A DNA stretch of 64,000 bases from Defluviitaleaceae bacterium (GTDB taxonomy: Bacteria; Bacillota; Clostridia; Lachnospirales; WRAX01). Both the position numbers and the translations under genes were made by a program. Position 1 is the first letter of the stretch; every line of letters starts with the position of its first letter. Where the stretch lies: NCBI GenBank assembly GCA_009784575.1, contig WRBK01000001.1, positions 98,832 through 162,831 of the forward strand, given 5' to 3'. The notes beneath the pieces were generated by a model that was given only the letters and a program-made list of their open reading frames with translations, was not told the origin of the DNA and did not search any database. Shown here piece after piece: positions 43,536-51,480 of this stretch.

Positions 43536-45172
43536 TCTAAATGTCCTACCAATTCTTCGATACCCTTTTTACCAAACAACACATCCTTATTGTTTATGAT
43601 AAGTGCTGGTACGCTCATTATATCATGCTCATCCCTTAATTCGGGATAATGCTGCAAATCTACCATTTCGGCTGTTATGCCGTTGTTTAGGATGGCTACG
43701 CGCTGGCAAGCCTGAACAAGCTCAGGACACATGGTGCAAGATAGCGAGATGCCAATTTTTAGGCTATATGGCTTGTTGATATTTTTAATGCGCTCTTTTA
43801 GTGCATCTGGTATTGCTTGCCCTGGCCCTGCCAGATTGTATATGGCTAATATGAAAGATTCTAGCTCATGACCCCCTGGTATACCATGGAAATTTACGCC
43901 AGAATACACACCGCCTGCGCCCATAAGGGCAATAACGGGATAGAGGTCTGTGGTGATTTTTGCTTCTACATCTGGGTTTTCGCCTTTTTGGAATATATTT
44001 ACAGGCACTCTGCTTGTGATGTTAGCAAATTCCTCTAAAAATGCGCGTATTTCGCTAGAAACTTCGCAATTTGGCTCTAACACAGCGACTATAGATGCCT
44101 CGCCAGATAGTCTGCCCATAACATGTTTTATTTGGGTGGCGGTATCGCCATCAAGCAAGCTTGCTTTTGAGCCATGCTGATTATCTTCAAGCGGCTTTTC
44201 TTCGCGCTCAATTTCTATGCCTAGCTTGTGCTTTGTGTCATCGATGTATTTTTCTATGGCTGTGGATGCTATTGCGCCGTCTGCTGTTGCTGTAACAAGT
44301 TGGCGTAGACGTTTTGGACGTATATCGCCAGCTGCATATATGCCTGCCACATTTGTCTGCATATCGTCATTGGTTGGGATATAACCCCAATTATCCATAT
44401 CTATGTGTCCTTTAAAAACATTGCTTTCTGGCTGATAGCCTACGAATACAAAGCAGCCAAATGTGCCTGTGTCCACTTCATGCACCCAAGTTTCTTTGGT
44501 TTCGTTATCAATGAACATGGCTTCTTTAACGAGATTTGTGCCGCGTACATACATAATCTCAGAATTAAACTTTACCTCGATTTTTGGATGTGTTAAAACC
44601 TTATCCGCTATGGTTTTGGAGCATGTAAATTCTGGCTCGCGTGCTATTACGGTTACTTTTTTAGCGAAACGGGTAAGGAAGATTGCTTCTTCGGCGGCGG
44701 CAAAGCCAGCACCTATCACAAAAACATCCTTGCCTGTGAAAAACTCACCATCGCAGGTTGCACAATATGCTACACCACGCCCAGCAAATTCCTTTTCGCC
44801 TTCAAAACCAAGCTGACGTGGCTTTGCGCCTGTGGCTATAATAACGCCGACGGATGAAAATGTTTCGCCATTATCTAAGGTGATGGCTTTGATATCGCCG
44901 CCAAAATCAACAGCGGCAACGTCACCTGTTGTAAAATCCACGCCAAAATGCACGGCTTGTCGCTTCATTTCAGCAACAAGAGCCGCTCCGCTAGTGGAAA
45001 ATACACCAGGGTAGTTTACCACCTCTGCCGTAATTTTTATTTGGCCACCTATGTCAGATTTTTCTACAACCAAGGTTTTTAACTTGGCGCGTCCTGCATA
45101 GATGGCGGCACTAAGACCAGCCGCTCCAGCACCTATAATTATCAAGTCGTATATATTTTTTGTATTATCCAT
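43532..45172 (-). CDS. Thioredoxin-reductase-like flavoprotein with C-terminal thioredoxin-fold region (AhpF-like)
   Basis: The protein has 546 residues. The N-terminal part is a thioredoxin reductase: FAD motif IIIGAGAAGLSAAIYAG, redox pair Cys137-x-x-Cys140 (AYCATCDGEFF), pyridine nucleotide motif VIGAGFAAAEEAI, and AGDIRPKRLRQLVTATADGA. From about residue 340 come thioredoxin-fold regions, with CTMC near residue 480 in IGISLSCTMCPELVQACQRV. The order is the reverse of AhpF. It probably passes electrons from NAD(P)H to AhpC encoded nearby. Confidence 0.85.
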   Translation of the reverse strand: MDNTKNIYDLIIIGAGAAGLSAAIYAGRAKLKTLVVEKSDIGGQIKITAEVVNYPGVFSTSGAALVAEMKRQAVHFGVDFTTGDVAAVDFGGDIKAITLDNGETFSSVGVIIATGAKPRQLGFEGEKEFAGRGVAYCATCDGEFFTGKDVFVIGAGFAAAEEAIFLTRFAKKVTVIAREPEFTCSKTIADKVLTHPKIEVKFNSEIMYVRGTNLVKEAMFIDNETKETWVHEVDTGTFGCFVFVGYQPESNVFKGHIDMDNWGYIPTNDDMQTNVAGIYAAGDIRPKRLRQLVTATADGAIASTAIEKYIDDTKHKLGIEIEREEKPLEDNQHGSKASLLDGDTATQIKHVMGRLSGEASIVAVLEPNCEVSSEIRAFLEEFANITSRVPVNIFQKGENPDVEAKITTDLYPVIALMGAGGVYSGVNFHGIPGGHELESFILAIYNLAGPGQAIPDALKERIKNINKPYSLKIGISLSCTMCPELVQACQRVAILNNGITAEMVDLQHYPELRDEHDIMSVPALIINNKDVLFGKKGIEELVGHLE

Positions 45173-45184
45173 TTATGCTCACCT

Positions 45185-46879
45185 CTAATTGGCTTTGCTA
45201 AGATTGGCAGAAAGATTTTGAATCATGCATTCTAAATAACCCACTATCTCTTCTATGCTTTTCTTGCCGAACAACACATCCTTATCGTTTATAATAAGGG
45301 CAGGCACACTCATTATGTCGTGTCTGTTTCTCAACTCGGGATAATGTTGCAAATCTAGCATTTCTGCTGTTATGTTGTTATTCAAAATAGCCACACGCTG
45401 ACATACCTGAACAAGCTCAGGACATATGGGGCATGTAAGGGAAACACCTATTTTGAAATTATAAGACTTATCAATGCTTCTTATGCGCCCTCTAAGATTA
45501 TCAGACATAGCTTGCCCTGGACCTGCTATGTTATAAATCGCTAACACAAACGATTCTAGCTCATGACCACCTGGTATGCCAGCATAACCCACGCCAGAAT
45601 ATGCTCCATTTTCTCCCATAAGTGCTATTATTGGGTATGCATCGGAGGATATCTCATTCTCTAGCATGGGGTTTTCACCTATCATCTGAATGCTTATTGA
45701 AACCCTATCGGTAATGCTAGCAAATTCATCCAAGAAATTTCTTATGCCAAGCGAAACCTTGCAATTAGGTTTTAGGATAGCCTGTATGGAGACCTCGCCC
45801 TGGCACCGCTCCATTACATACTGTATTTGCTTTGAGGTATCCCCGTAGAGTATGCCGTATTTTTCGGCATCTTGATTTTGAAAGTTATCGCTATATATTA
45901 TCGTACCTAAATTTTGCCTTGCTTCAATGATATGACTTTGTATGCTTGTTGCAGCTATAGCACCATCGGTAGCAGAATTGACAAATTTTATTGACTCTTT
46001 GGAGCGAACCTCTCCTGCTGCACAAATGCCAGAAACATTTGTATGCATATCTTTATCAACCATGATATAACCAGAGCTATCTATTTCTGTATGATTGCTA
46101 AAAATATCGCTTTCAGGCAAATGGCCAGCAAATACAAAGACCCCGAAAGTGCCTTCAGTTACTTTGTGTGTCCAAGTTTCTGCGGTTTGGTTATTAATAA
46201 ACATAACCTCTTTAACAAGATTTGTACCGCGTACATGTACGATATCTGTATTAAATTTTACGTCTATTTTTTTGTTGGACAAAACGCTGTCGGCTATTGC
46301 CTTTGAGCAATTGAGCCTTGGGGTATTTGCTATTATTGTCACTTTTTTAGCGAAATATGTTAGCAACATTGCCTCGCCTGCGGCATTATTTCCGTTGCCA
46401 ATAACAAATACATCCTTGCCAACAAAAAAGTCGCCGTCGCATGAGGCACTGTAGGCAATGCCACGCCCAGCAAACTCCTTTTCCCCAACAAAGCCAAGGG
46501 TTTCTGGCTTTGTTCCAGTGGCGATGATAACACCAAGCGAATAATATGTTTCGCCACTAAAACCATTGACCTCTTTAATGTCTTTGCTAAAGTCAACATC
46601 ACGTACTTCGTCCACATTAAAAATCGCTCCAAAATGCATAGCCTGTTTTCGTAATTGAACCAAATGCAGGGCTTGCCTTTTCATTTGAGCAACCATTCCT
46701 GCCCCGATTTCAGAAAAAGCACCGTGAGCATTAGTGAAATCTGGTGCGATTTTTATTATGCCGTGGGTATCGGTCTTTTCAATGACCAAAACCTTTAGCT
46801 TGGCGTGTCCTGCATACACAGCAGCACTGAGACCAGCGACCCCAGCACCGATGATGATTAAGTCATACATATTTTTCAT
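45185..46879 (-). CDS. Paralogous flavoprotein lacking one redox cysteine
   Basis: The protein has 564 residues from the ATG at 46879 (AGGTGG upstream). It is close to the neighbour along its whole length, but the flavoprotein redox pair is changed: AYSASCDGDFF has Ser in place of the first Cys. The C-terminal CxxC is kept as CPIC (LTCPICPELV). There is a short duplication near residue 75 (MKRQALHLVQLRKQAMHFGA). It may work as a subunit or regulator, or pass electrons by another route. It lies 12 bp before the intact copy. Confidence 0.82.
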   Translation of the reverse strand: MKNMYDLIIIGAGVAGLSAAVYAGHAKLKVLVIEKTDTHGIIKIAPDFTNAHGAFSEIGAGMVAQMKRQALHLVQLRKQAMHFGAIFNVDEVRDVDFSKDIKEVNGFSGETYYSLGVIIATGTKPETLGFVGEKEFAGRGIAYSASCDGDFFVGKDVFVIGNGNNAAGEAMLLTYFAKKVTIIANTPRLNCSKAIADSVLSNKKIDVKFNTDIVHVRGTNLVKEVMFINNQTAETWTHKVTEGTFGVFVFAGHLPESDIFSNHTEIDSSGYIMVDKDMHTNVSGICAAGEVRSKESIKFVNSATDGAIAATSIQSHIIEARQNLGTIIYSDNFQNQDAEKYGILYGDTSKQIQYVMERCQGEVSIQAILKPNCKVSLGIRNFLDEFASITDRVSISIQMIGENPMLENEISSDAYPIIALMGENGAYSGVGYAGIPGGHELESFVLAIYNIAGPGQAMSDNLRGRIRSIDKSYNFKIGVSLTCPICPELVQVCQRVAILNNNITAEMLDLQHYPELRNRHDIMSVPALIINDKDVLFGKKSIEEIVGYLECMIQNLSANLSKAN

Positions 46880-46924
46880 AATATCCACCTAAAATTATAT
46901 CTCTTATATTGCGACTAATATTTT

Positions 46925-46957
46925 AGCATATTTAGGTGGTATATGTCAATGCTGTCA
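46925..46957 (-). promoter_or_regulatory. Promoter before the flavoprotein genes
   Basis: On the minus strand TTGACA and TAAAAT are spaced by 18 bp, about 45 bp upstream of the ATG at 46879. Confidence 0.5.
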
Positions 46958-46977
46958 AATGTCTTGAATGGACTTTT

Positions 46978-47037
46978 GCGTTGCTATAGAATTGGTGTTA
47001 ATGGATTGCTGTAATCCATATACCTCTATAGCAACGC
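46978..47037. repeat. Long hairpin between ahpC and the flavoprotein genes
   Basis: GCGTTGCTATAGA and TCTATAGCAACGC form a 13-bp perfect outer stem, and ATGGATT/AATCCAT an inner 7-bp stem. There is no T run, so it is not a simple terminator. Confidence 0.7.
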
Positions 47038-47058
47038 TATTTATCCGCTCCTAAATGT

Positions 47059-47622
47059 TTAGAGTTTTCCAATTAAATCCAAACCTGGCTTTAGAGTTTC
47101 TTGACCTGGCTTCCAATTAGCTGGGCATACTTGGTCACCATTTTTTGCTACGAACTGAGCCGCCTGAACTTTGCGCAACAGGTCAGAAGCAGAGCGACCA
47201 ATGCCAAGGCTATTTACTTCGTATGCTACAATTTCGCCTTGTGGATTGATTATGAAAGAGCCGCGAAGTGCCAAGCCCTCTTCAGGGATTAAAACGCCAA
47301 AATCTTCGGAGATTTTGTGGGTTGGGTCGGCTAGCATAGGGTATTTGATTTTTTTGATAGTGTCCGATGTATCGTGCCATGCTTTGTGTGTAAAATGTGT
47401 GTCAGTAGAAACGGAATAAATCTCGCAACCTATTTTTTGAAATTCGTCATAGGTATCTGCTAGGTCACCAAGCTCTGTGGGGCATACAAAGGTGAAATCC
47501 GCTGGGTAAAACACGAAAGCGGACCATTTACCCATGAGGTTGCTTAATGTTACTTCTTTAAAGTCGCCATTTACAAAAGCTTGTGCCTTAAATTCTGATA
47601 CCTTTTTCCCAATTAATGACAT
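47059..47622 (-). CDS. ahpC: Peroxiredoxin AhpC
   Basis: The protein has 187 residues from the ATG at 47622 (GGAGG upstream). It is a typical 2-Cys peroxiredoxin that reduces hydrogen peroxide and organic peroxides. The peroxidatic Cys is in ADFTFVCPTELGDLAD and the resolving Cys in GDQVCPANWKPG. The extended upstream frame lies over the operator region and is not used. It belongs with the PerR-like gene and the flavoproteins. Confidence 0.95.
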   Translation of the reverse strand: MSLIGKKVSEFKAQAFVNGDFKEVTLSNLMGKWSAFVFYPADFTFVCPTELGDLADTYDEFQKIGCEIYSVSTDTHFTHKAWHDTSDTIKKIKYPMLADPTHKISEDFGVLIPEEGLALRGSFIINPQGEIVAYEVNSLGIGRSASDLLRKVQAAQFVAKNGDQVCPANWKPGQETLKPGLDLIGKL

Positions 47623-47649
47623 AATAGTACCTCCAGATAATAATTTATT

Positions 47650-47668
47650 ATTGATAATTAATATCAAT
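47650..47668. promoter_or_regulatory. Palindromic operator of ahpC (PerR/Fur-box-like)
   Basis: ATTGATA and TATCAAT arms flank ATTAA, placed a few bases downstream of the expected RNA start. The AT-rich 7-5-7 dyad is close in form to Fur-family boxes, and the nearby Fur-family gene is the likely binder. Confidence 0.55.
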
Positions 47669-47677
47669 TGCAAACTA

Positions 47678-47706
47678 ATATTAACATAGAATTATTCTCT
47701 TGTCAA
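47678..47706 (-). promoter_or_regulatory. Promoter of ahpC
   Basis: On the minus strand TTGACA (47706-47701) and TAATAT (47683-47678) are spaced by 17 bp. Confidence 0.75.
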
Positions 47707-47751
47707 TACCTAATTTTATTTTATTTGTAAAAATTTATAAGGAAATGATAA

Positions 47752-47782
47752 AAGGGCGCAACTGTAATAGCTGCACCCCTTT
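47752..47782 (-). terminator. Terminator of the unknown gene at 47799
   Basis: On the minus strand AAAGGGGTGCA and TTGCGCCCTTTT form an imperfect stem ending in T residues just past the stop. Confidence 0.6.
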
Positions 47783-47798
47783 GATTACCACTGAATTA

Positions 47799-48467
47799 TT
47801 ATCTGCTTAACATCTTACGAATATGCAATTTAAGCTCTTTAAAAGCACTGCGGCGGCACATATCATCAAGAACATCAATTAAAGCTGCCGCTTCGTCATC
47901 TGAGATAAAATCTCTGTTATTAGCCAAAAAGGCGGCACGATTTTGGACAATTCTAATTAAGATTTCATTTTCGCCAGCCCTGTCGCCAATCATCTCTGAT
48001 ACTGTTTTGTTTTTTGATGCAAATTGAATGAATTGCTTGTTCATCAATGGGAAGTTGAGCTTGCCCCATTCATCGCTGTACATATCAACTATTGCGATAA
48101 ATTCATCGCTATCTACCACATTTGCTGTGGCATCTTCATGCGTGCCTGGTGCTTCATCTTCTGGCACTTCGATTTCGCCGTCCTCTACAGTCTCCGTGGC
48201 GATAAATCTCACCTTGCCGCGGGCAGAGTAAGCAAGCCCAACAAGCTCTGCGATAGCTTCATCAAATGCCTCTTCGGGAAAGAATTCAAGCTTGTTATGA
48301 GCATTAGGAACAATGCCGCCAGAACGCTTGTCCAGCTCCACAAAAGCAGTCTCGTCGCGGTCGGTGCGGTGGATTTTGATGCCGCTACCACCTTGCTTTA
48401 GCCTGATTTTGTAGGCGATGGCGGGTATGGTGTTCAGTTCTACAACTTTACTTCTAATAATATTCAT
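47799..48467 (-). CDS. Hypothetical protein
   Basis: The protein has 222 residues from the ATG at 48467 with GGAGG upstream. There is no signal peptide or membrane segment. The first 100 residues are basic and mixed (AYKIRLKQGGSGIKIHRTDR). An acidic linker follows (VEDGEIEVPEDEAPGTHEDA). The C-terminal 90 residues are helical (DRAGENEILIRIVQNRAAFL, SDDEAAALIDVLDDMCRRSA). No family is recognised. It is a single-gene unit with its own terminator. Confidence 0.6.
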   Translation of the reverse strand: MNIIRSKVVELNTIPAIAYKIRLKQGGSGIKIHRTDRDETAFVELDKRSGGIVPNAHNKLEFFPEEAFDEAIAELVGLAYSARGKVRFIATETVEDGEIEVPEDEAPGTHEDATANVVDSDEFIAIVDMYSDEWGKLNFPLMNKQFIQFASKNKTVSEMIGDRAGENEILIRIVQNRAAFLANNRDFISDDEAAALIDVLDDMCRRSAFKELKLHIRKMLSR

Positions 48468-48569
48468 GATACGTCCTCCATGGCATAGTGGTTTTGCTTG
48501 TCTAACATATTTTAACATTAATATTGGGTTTTGTAAAGAGGATAGTTGGAGAGATGCGAGTTTGTGATA

Positions 48570-48598
48570 TTGACTTCGCTGGGAAGATGACGTATAAT
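48570..48598 (+). promoter_or_regulatory. Promoter of the HD-domain gene
   Basis: TTGACT at 48570-48575 and TATAAT at 48593-48598 with a 17-bp spacer. Confidence 0.75.
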
Positions 48599-48650
48599 GG
48601 CTATACTAAAAGATTCGCACGACTTTCCAAACATAAGGGAGGAATAAAAT

Positions 48651-49325
48651 ATGTCTGTTACATATGAAATGTTATTGAACGATGAACAAGTACGCTCATA
48701 TATTCAAGTAGGTAATGAGGCTCTTTATGCCCTAGGTTTTACAGAGCATAGCTTCACCCACCTAAATTATGTGGCGGAAAACGCTGCATTGATACTGAAA
48801 ACCCTAGGGCATTCCGATGAAATGGTTGAGTTGGCTAAAATTGCTGCATTGCTGCACGACATCGGGAATATGACGAATCGCAGATATCATGCGCCCATAG
48901 GGGCAGAGATTGCAAGGACTATACTTGAGCGATATGGTATGCCATACAGGGACATAGGGAATATTTGTGGTGCTATTGGCAACCATGATGAAGGAACTGG
49001 CAAGCCTGTAAACATTGTTTCTGCCGCCCTCATTATAGCTGATAAATCTGACGTGCGCCGCTCTAGGGTTCAAGAAACCTGCATGGAAAACATCCTTGCT
49101 GATATTCACGACAGGGTCAACTATGCCGTTACACGCGCTGAGGTTAAAGTAATACGCACAGAAGCAATTGCTTTCGTAAGGCTATGCCTTGACCTCGACA
49201 TTGACTTCACCCCCGTGCTAGACTATTTTGAGATATTTCTTTCGCGCATGATGATGTGCCGCCGTGCCGCCGCGTTTTTGGGGGCTGAGTTTGAGTTGTT
49301 TATCAATGAGGCTAAGATAGTGTAG
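48651..49325 (+). CDS. HD-domain phosphohydrolase
   Basis: The protein has 224 residues. The HD motif is visible as AALLHDIGNMTNRRYHAPIG with an upstream His (HSFTHLNYVAENAAL) and a later NHDEGTG and ADKSDVRRSR, so the metal-binding set H..HD..H..D is complete. Substrate is unknown; family members hydrolyse nucleotides or signalling dinucleotides. AAGGGAGGAA precedes the ATG. Confidence 0.8.
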   Translation: MSVTYEMLLNDEQVRSYIQVGNEALYALGFTEHSFTHLNYVAENAALILKTLGHSDEMVELAKIAALLHDIGNMTNRRYHAPIGAEIARTILERYGMPYRDIGNICGAIGNHDEGTGKPVNIVSAALIIADKSDVRRSRVQETCMENILADIHDRVNYAVTRAEVKVIRTEAIAFVRLCLDLDIDFTPVLDYFEIFLSRMMMCRRAAAFLGAEFELFINEAKIV

Positions 49326-49391
49326 GGTGCGGGTCGCATCTATGCTTTAGATTTTTGGGATTTTGGATATTTCAATTGCGGCTTACATGTC

Positions 49392-49420
49392 TTGGTTTTG
49401 CTAGATGAACGACGTATAAT
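49392..49420 (+). promoter_or_regulatory. Promoter of the M29 aminopeptidase gene
   Basis: TTGGTT and TATAAT are spaced by 17 bp. The -10 surroundings (GACGTATAATGGCTATA) repeat those of the promoter at 48593, suggesting a shared or duplicated promoter. Confidence 0.6.
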
Positions 49421-49501
49421 GGCTATAATGCGCGGTTCAAGACAGCAAGTCGAGCTACATAAAATTATATTATGTGAGACAACAAAGCGGGTGGGTGTTA
49501 T

Positions 49502-50725
49502 ATGAACCAACAATTTGAAAATTATGCAACACTTTTTGTTAGGGTCGGTGGAAATGTCCAGAAAGGTCAATTAGTTGTTATCTCATCCGACATTTCTGTT
49601 GCAGATTATGCACATATGGTAGAAGTCGCTGCCTACGATGCAGGGGCATCAGAAGTTATTATTAACTGGCATGATGATATTTCTGCACGAACACGCTATT
49701 TGAAAGGCGCAGATGAGATATTTAACCACTATCCAGAGTGGCGAATTAGCCAGTATAAAGAGTGGGATGACCAAGGGGCGGTATACCTAACAATTTTATC
49801 ATATGACCCAGATTACTTGACAGGAGTAAAAGACGATAGACTGTCTCGCCAATACAGAGTGACAGCAGAGAAGCTAAAAGCCCATAAAGCAAATACGGGT
49901 AGTTATAAAAATCGTTGGAGTTTATGTGCTTTTCCATCAAAACAATGGGCAATCAAAGTGTTTCCGACTTATCCAGCAGCAGAAGCTATGAAAAAGTTAG
50001 CAGAGCAAATTCTAATCGCATCTAGGGCAGATTCGCACCCTCTCCAAGCATGGAAAATACATTGCGATAACTTTGTTGCTAGACAAAATTATTTAAACCA
50101 AGCACAGTTTAAGACACTTCATTTTACAAATAATATAGGAACAAATGTAAAGATAGGATTACCTCAAAACCATTATTGGATTGGTGGTGTGTGCCATGAC
50201 CAACAAGGCATCCCCTTTTGCCCCAACATTCCTACCGAAGAAATTTTCACGGCACCAAATAGAAATGATGTAAATGGTAAGATTATAGCAACCAAGCCAT
50301 TTTCTTATATAGGGCATACAATTGAGGGATTAGAGCTGACATTTAAAGATGGTGTTATCACCCACTTTAAGGCTACAAGAAATGAGCATATTTTCAATAA
50401 GTTAATTACTTTAGATGAAGGCAGTAACCGCCTAGGAGAGGTGGCACTTGTACCTAAGTCATCTCCTATTAATCACTTAGGAACGGTATTTCACAATATT
50501 ATGTTTGACGAAAATACTACTTGCCATTTAGCATTAGGTAGAGCTTACGCCACCAATCTACAGGGAGGCGTTAACATGACAAGAGAAGAGCTGCTTCATC
50601 AAGGGTTAAATGATTCTGCTATTGCTGAAAACTTTGTTTTCGGTACAGATGATATGAATGTTGCAGGTATTACTCAACAAGGTAAGGAAATATGGCTTAT
50701 TCAAAATGGGGAATATTCAATATAG
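49502..50725 (+). CDS. M29 family aminopeptidase
   Basis: The protein has 407 residues, the usual length of AmpS/PepS-type metallo-aminopeptidases, which trim N-terminal residues from peptides using two metal ions. Blocks seen are IPFCPNIPTEEIFTAPNRND with the first metal-binding Glu, LDEGSNRLGEVALVPKSSPI, and FHNIMFDENTTCHLALGRAY. The C-terminus ends MNVAGITQQGKEIWLIQNG. It is probably cytoplasmic, for peptide use. GGGTGG lies before the ATG. Confidence 0.9.
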   Translation: MNQQFENYATLFVRVGGNVQKGQLVVISSDISVADYAHMVEVAAYDAGASEVIINWHDDISARTRYLKGADEIFNHYPEWRISQYKEWDDQGAVYLTILSYDPDYLTGVKDDRLSRQYRVTAEKLKAHKANTGSYKNRWSLCAFPSKQWAIKVFPTYPAAEAMKKLAEQILIASRADSHPLQAWKIHCDNFVARQNYLNQAQFKTLHFTNNIGTNVKIGLPQNHYWIGGVCHDQQGIPFCPNIPTEEIFTAPNRNDVNGKIIATKPFSYIGHTIEGLELTFKDGVITHFKATRNEHIFNKLITLDEGSNRLGEVALVPKSSPINHLGTVFHNIMFDENTTCHLALGRAYATNLQGGVNMTREELLHQGLNDSAIAENFVFGTDDMNVAGITQQGKEIWLIQNGEYSI

Positions 50726-50747
50726 CGTAATCAAAAAGTAGTATAGT

Positions 50748-50864
50748 AATTTAACTTGAAAATGGGCTTCTGCCCATATCGATGCTCGCATCAACGAGGC
50801 TTTGAATGCGCCTGGTGCCGCGCATTCAAAGCTCGACACAAGATCCTTTTCAACTAAAATGACT
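50748..50864 (+). repeat. 117-bp structured dispersed repeat, copy 2
   Basis: Direct repeat of 43038-43154. The main stem CTTTGAATGCG/CGCATTCAAAG (50800-50810, 50821-50831) is kept in copy 1 by paired changes. Sequence from 50865 to 51019 holds no recognised feature. Confidence 0.8.
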
Positions 50865-51019
50865 ACAATGACAAATTTTATGCCTTTGTTTATTAATAGA
50901 GAAGTTTGGCAACAGAAAATAAGCATTATTGTGAAGTTGATATAACTTCACATTATCCATATACTGTCACCCATCTCAAACATAGCAAAATAATTTCGCA
51001 TATCCCCATAAAGCTTAAC

Positions 51020-51053
51020 AAAAACATGGGCGCGGTCACCAAACCGCGCCCAT
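51020..51053 (-). terminator. Terminator of cotJC
   Basis: On the minus strand ATGGGCGCGGT and ACCGCGCCCAT pair perfectly around a 6-base loop, followed by GTTTTTG. It lies 12 bp past the cotJC stop. Confidence 0.85.
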
Positions 51054-51065
51054 ACCTATTCTCAT

Positions 51066-51466
51066 CTACTTCCCATAAAACATCCTTTTGCTCCCCAAAT
51101 AATCCTCCACCTTCTCAATGCATTCGCCGAACCGCTGAAAATGCACAACCTCCCGCTCGCGCAGGAATTTGATTGGGTTTGCTATTTCTGGCTCATTGCC
51201 TATGAGGTCTAGTAGGTATTCGTAGGTGGAGCGGGCTTTTTGCTCTGCTGCCATGTTTTCGTAGAGGTCAGTTATTGGGTCGCCTTTGGACTGTATGCTC
51301 ATTGCGCTCCATGGTATGCCTGCGGCAGATTGTGGAAAGACCGCAAGTCCGTGGTCGGCGTAGTAGGGGTCTAGCCCTGCCTCGCGCATCTCCTTAGCTG
51401 TTGCGCCTTGGGTTAGCTGTGTTACCATTGCGCCTATCATCTCCAGATGCGCTAGTTCTTCTGTAC
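51066..51466 (-). CDS. cotJC: Spore coat protein CotJC, C-terminal part (split gene)
   Basis: Codes for TEELAHLEMIGAMVTQL onward to the stop, about 132 codons. CotJC is a manganese-catalase-like coat protein; EELAHLEM and REREVVHFQRFGE carry conserved metal ligands, and AAGIPWSAMSIQSKGDPITD matches the family. The N-terminal 62 codons lie 4.9 kb away at 56397-56582. The junction lies at the TAGGTA core. An ATG inside (51440) may look like a start but has no ribosome site. The full gene forms only after excision. Confidence 0.9.
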
Positions 51467-51469
51467 CTA
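51464..51469 (-). other. Recombination core, C-terminal junction of the cotJC element
   Basis: TAGGTA on the minus strand. The inner flank is ATGTACACGATG. It is in direct orientation with 56396-56401. Confidence 0.8.
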
Positions 51470-51480
51470 CATCGTGTACA

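Noticed and set aside
51066-51440. C-terminal CotJC fragment as a plain pseudogene
   Set aside because: The missing N-terminus is intact 4.9 kb away with matching recombination cores and a recombinase, which fits a split gene better.
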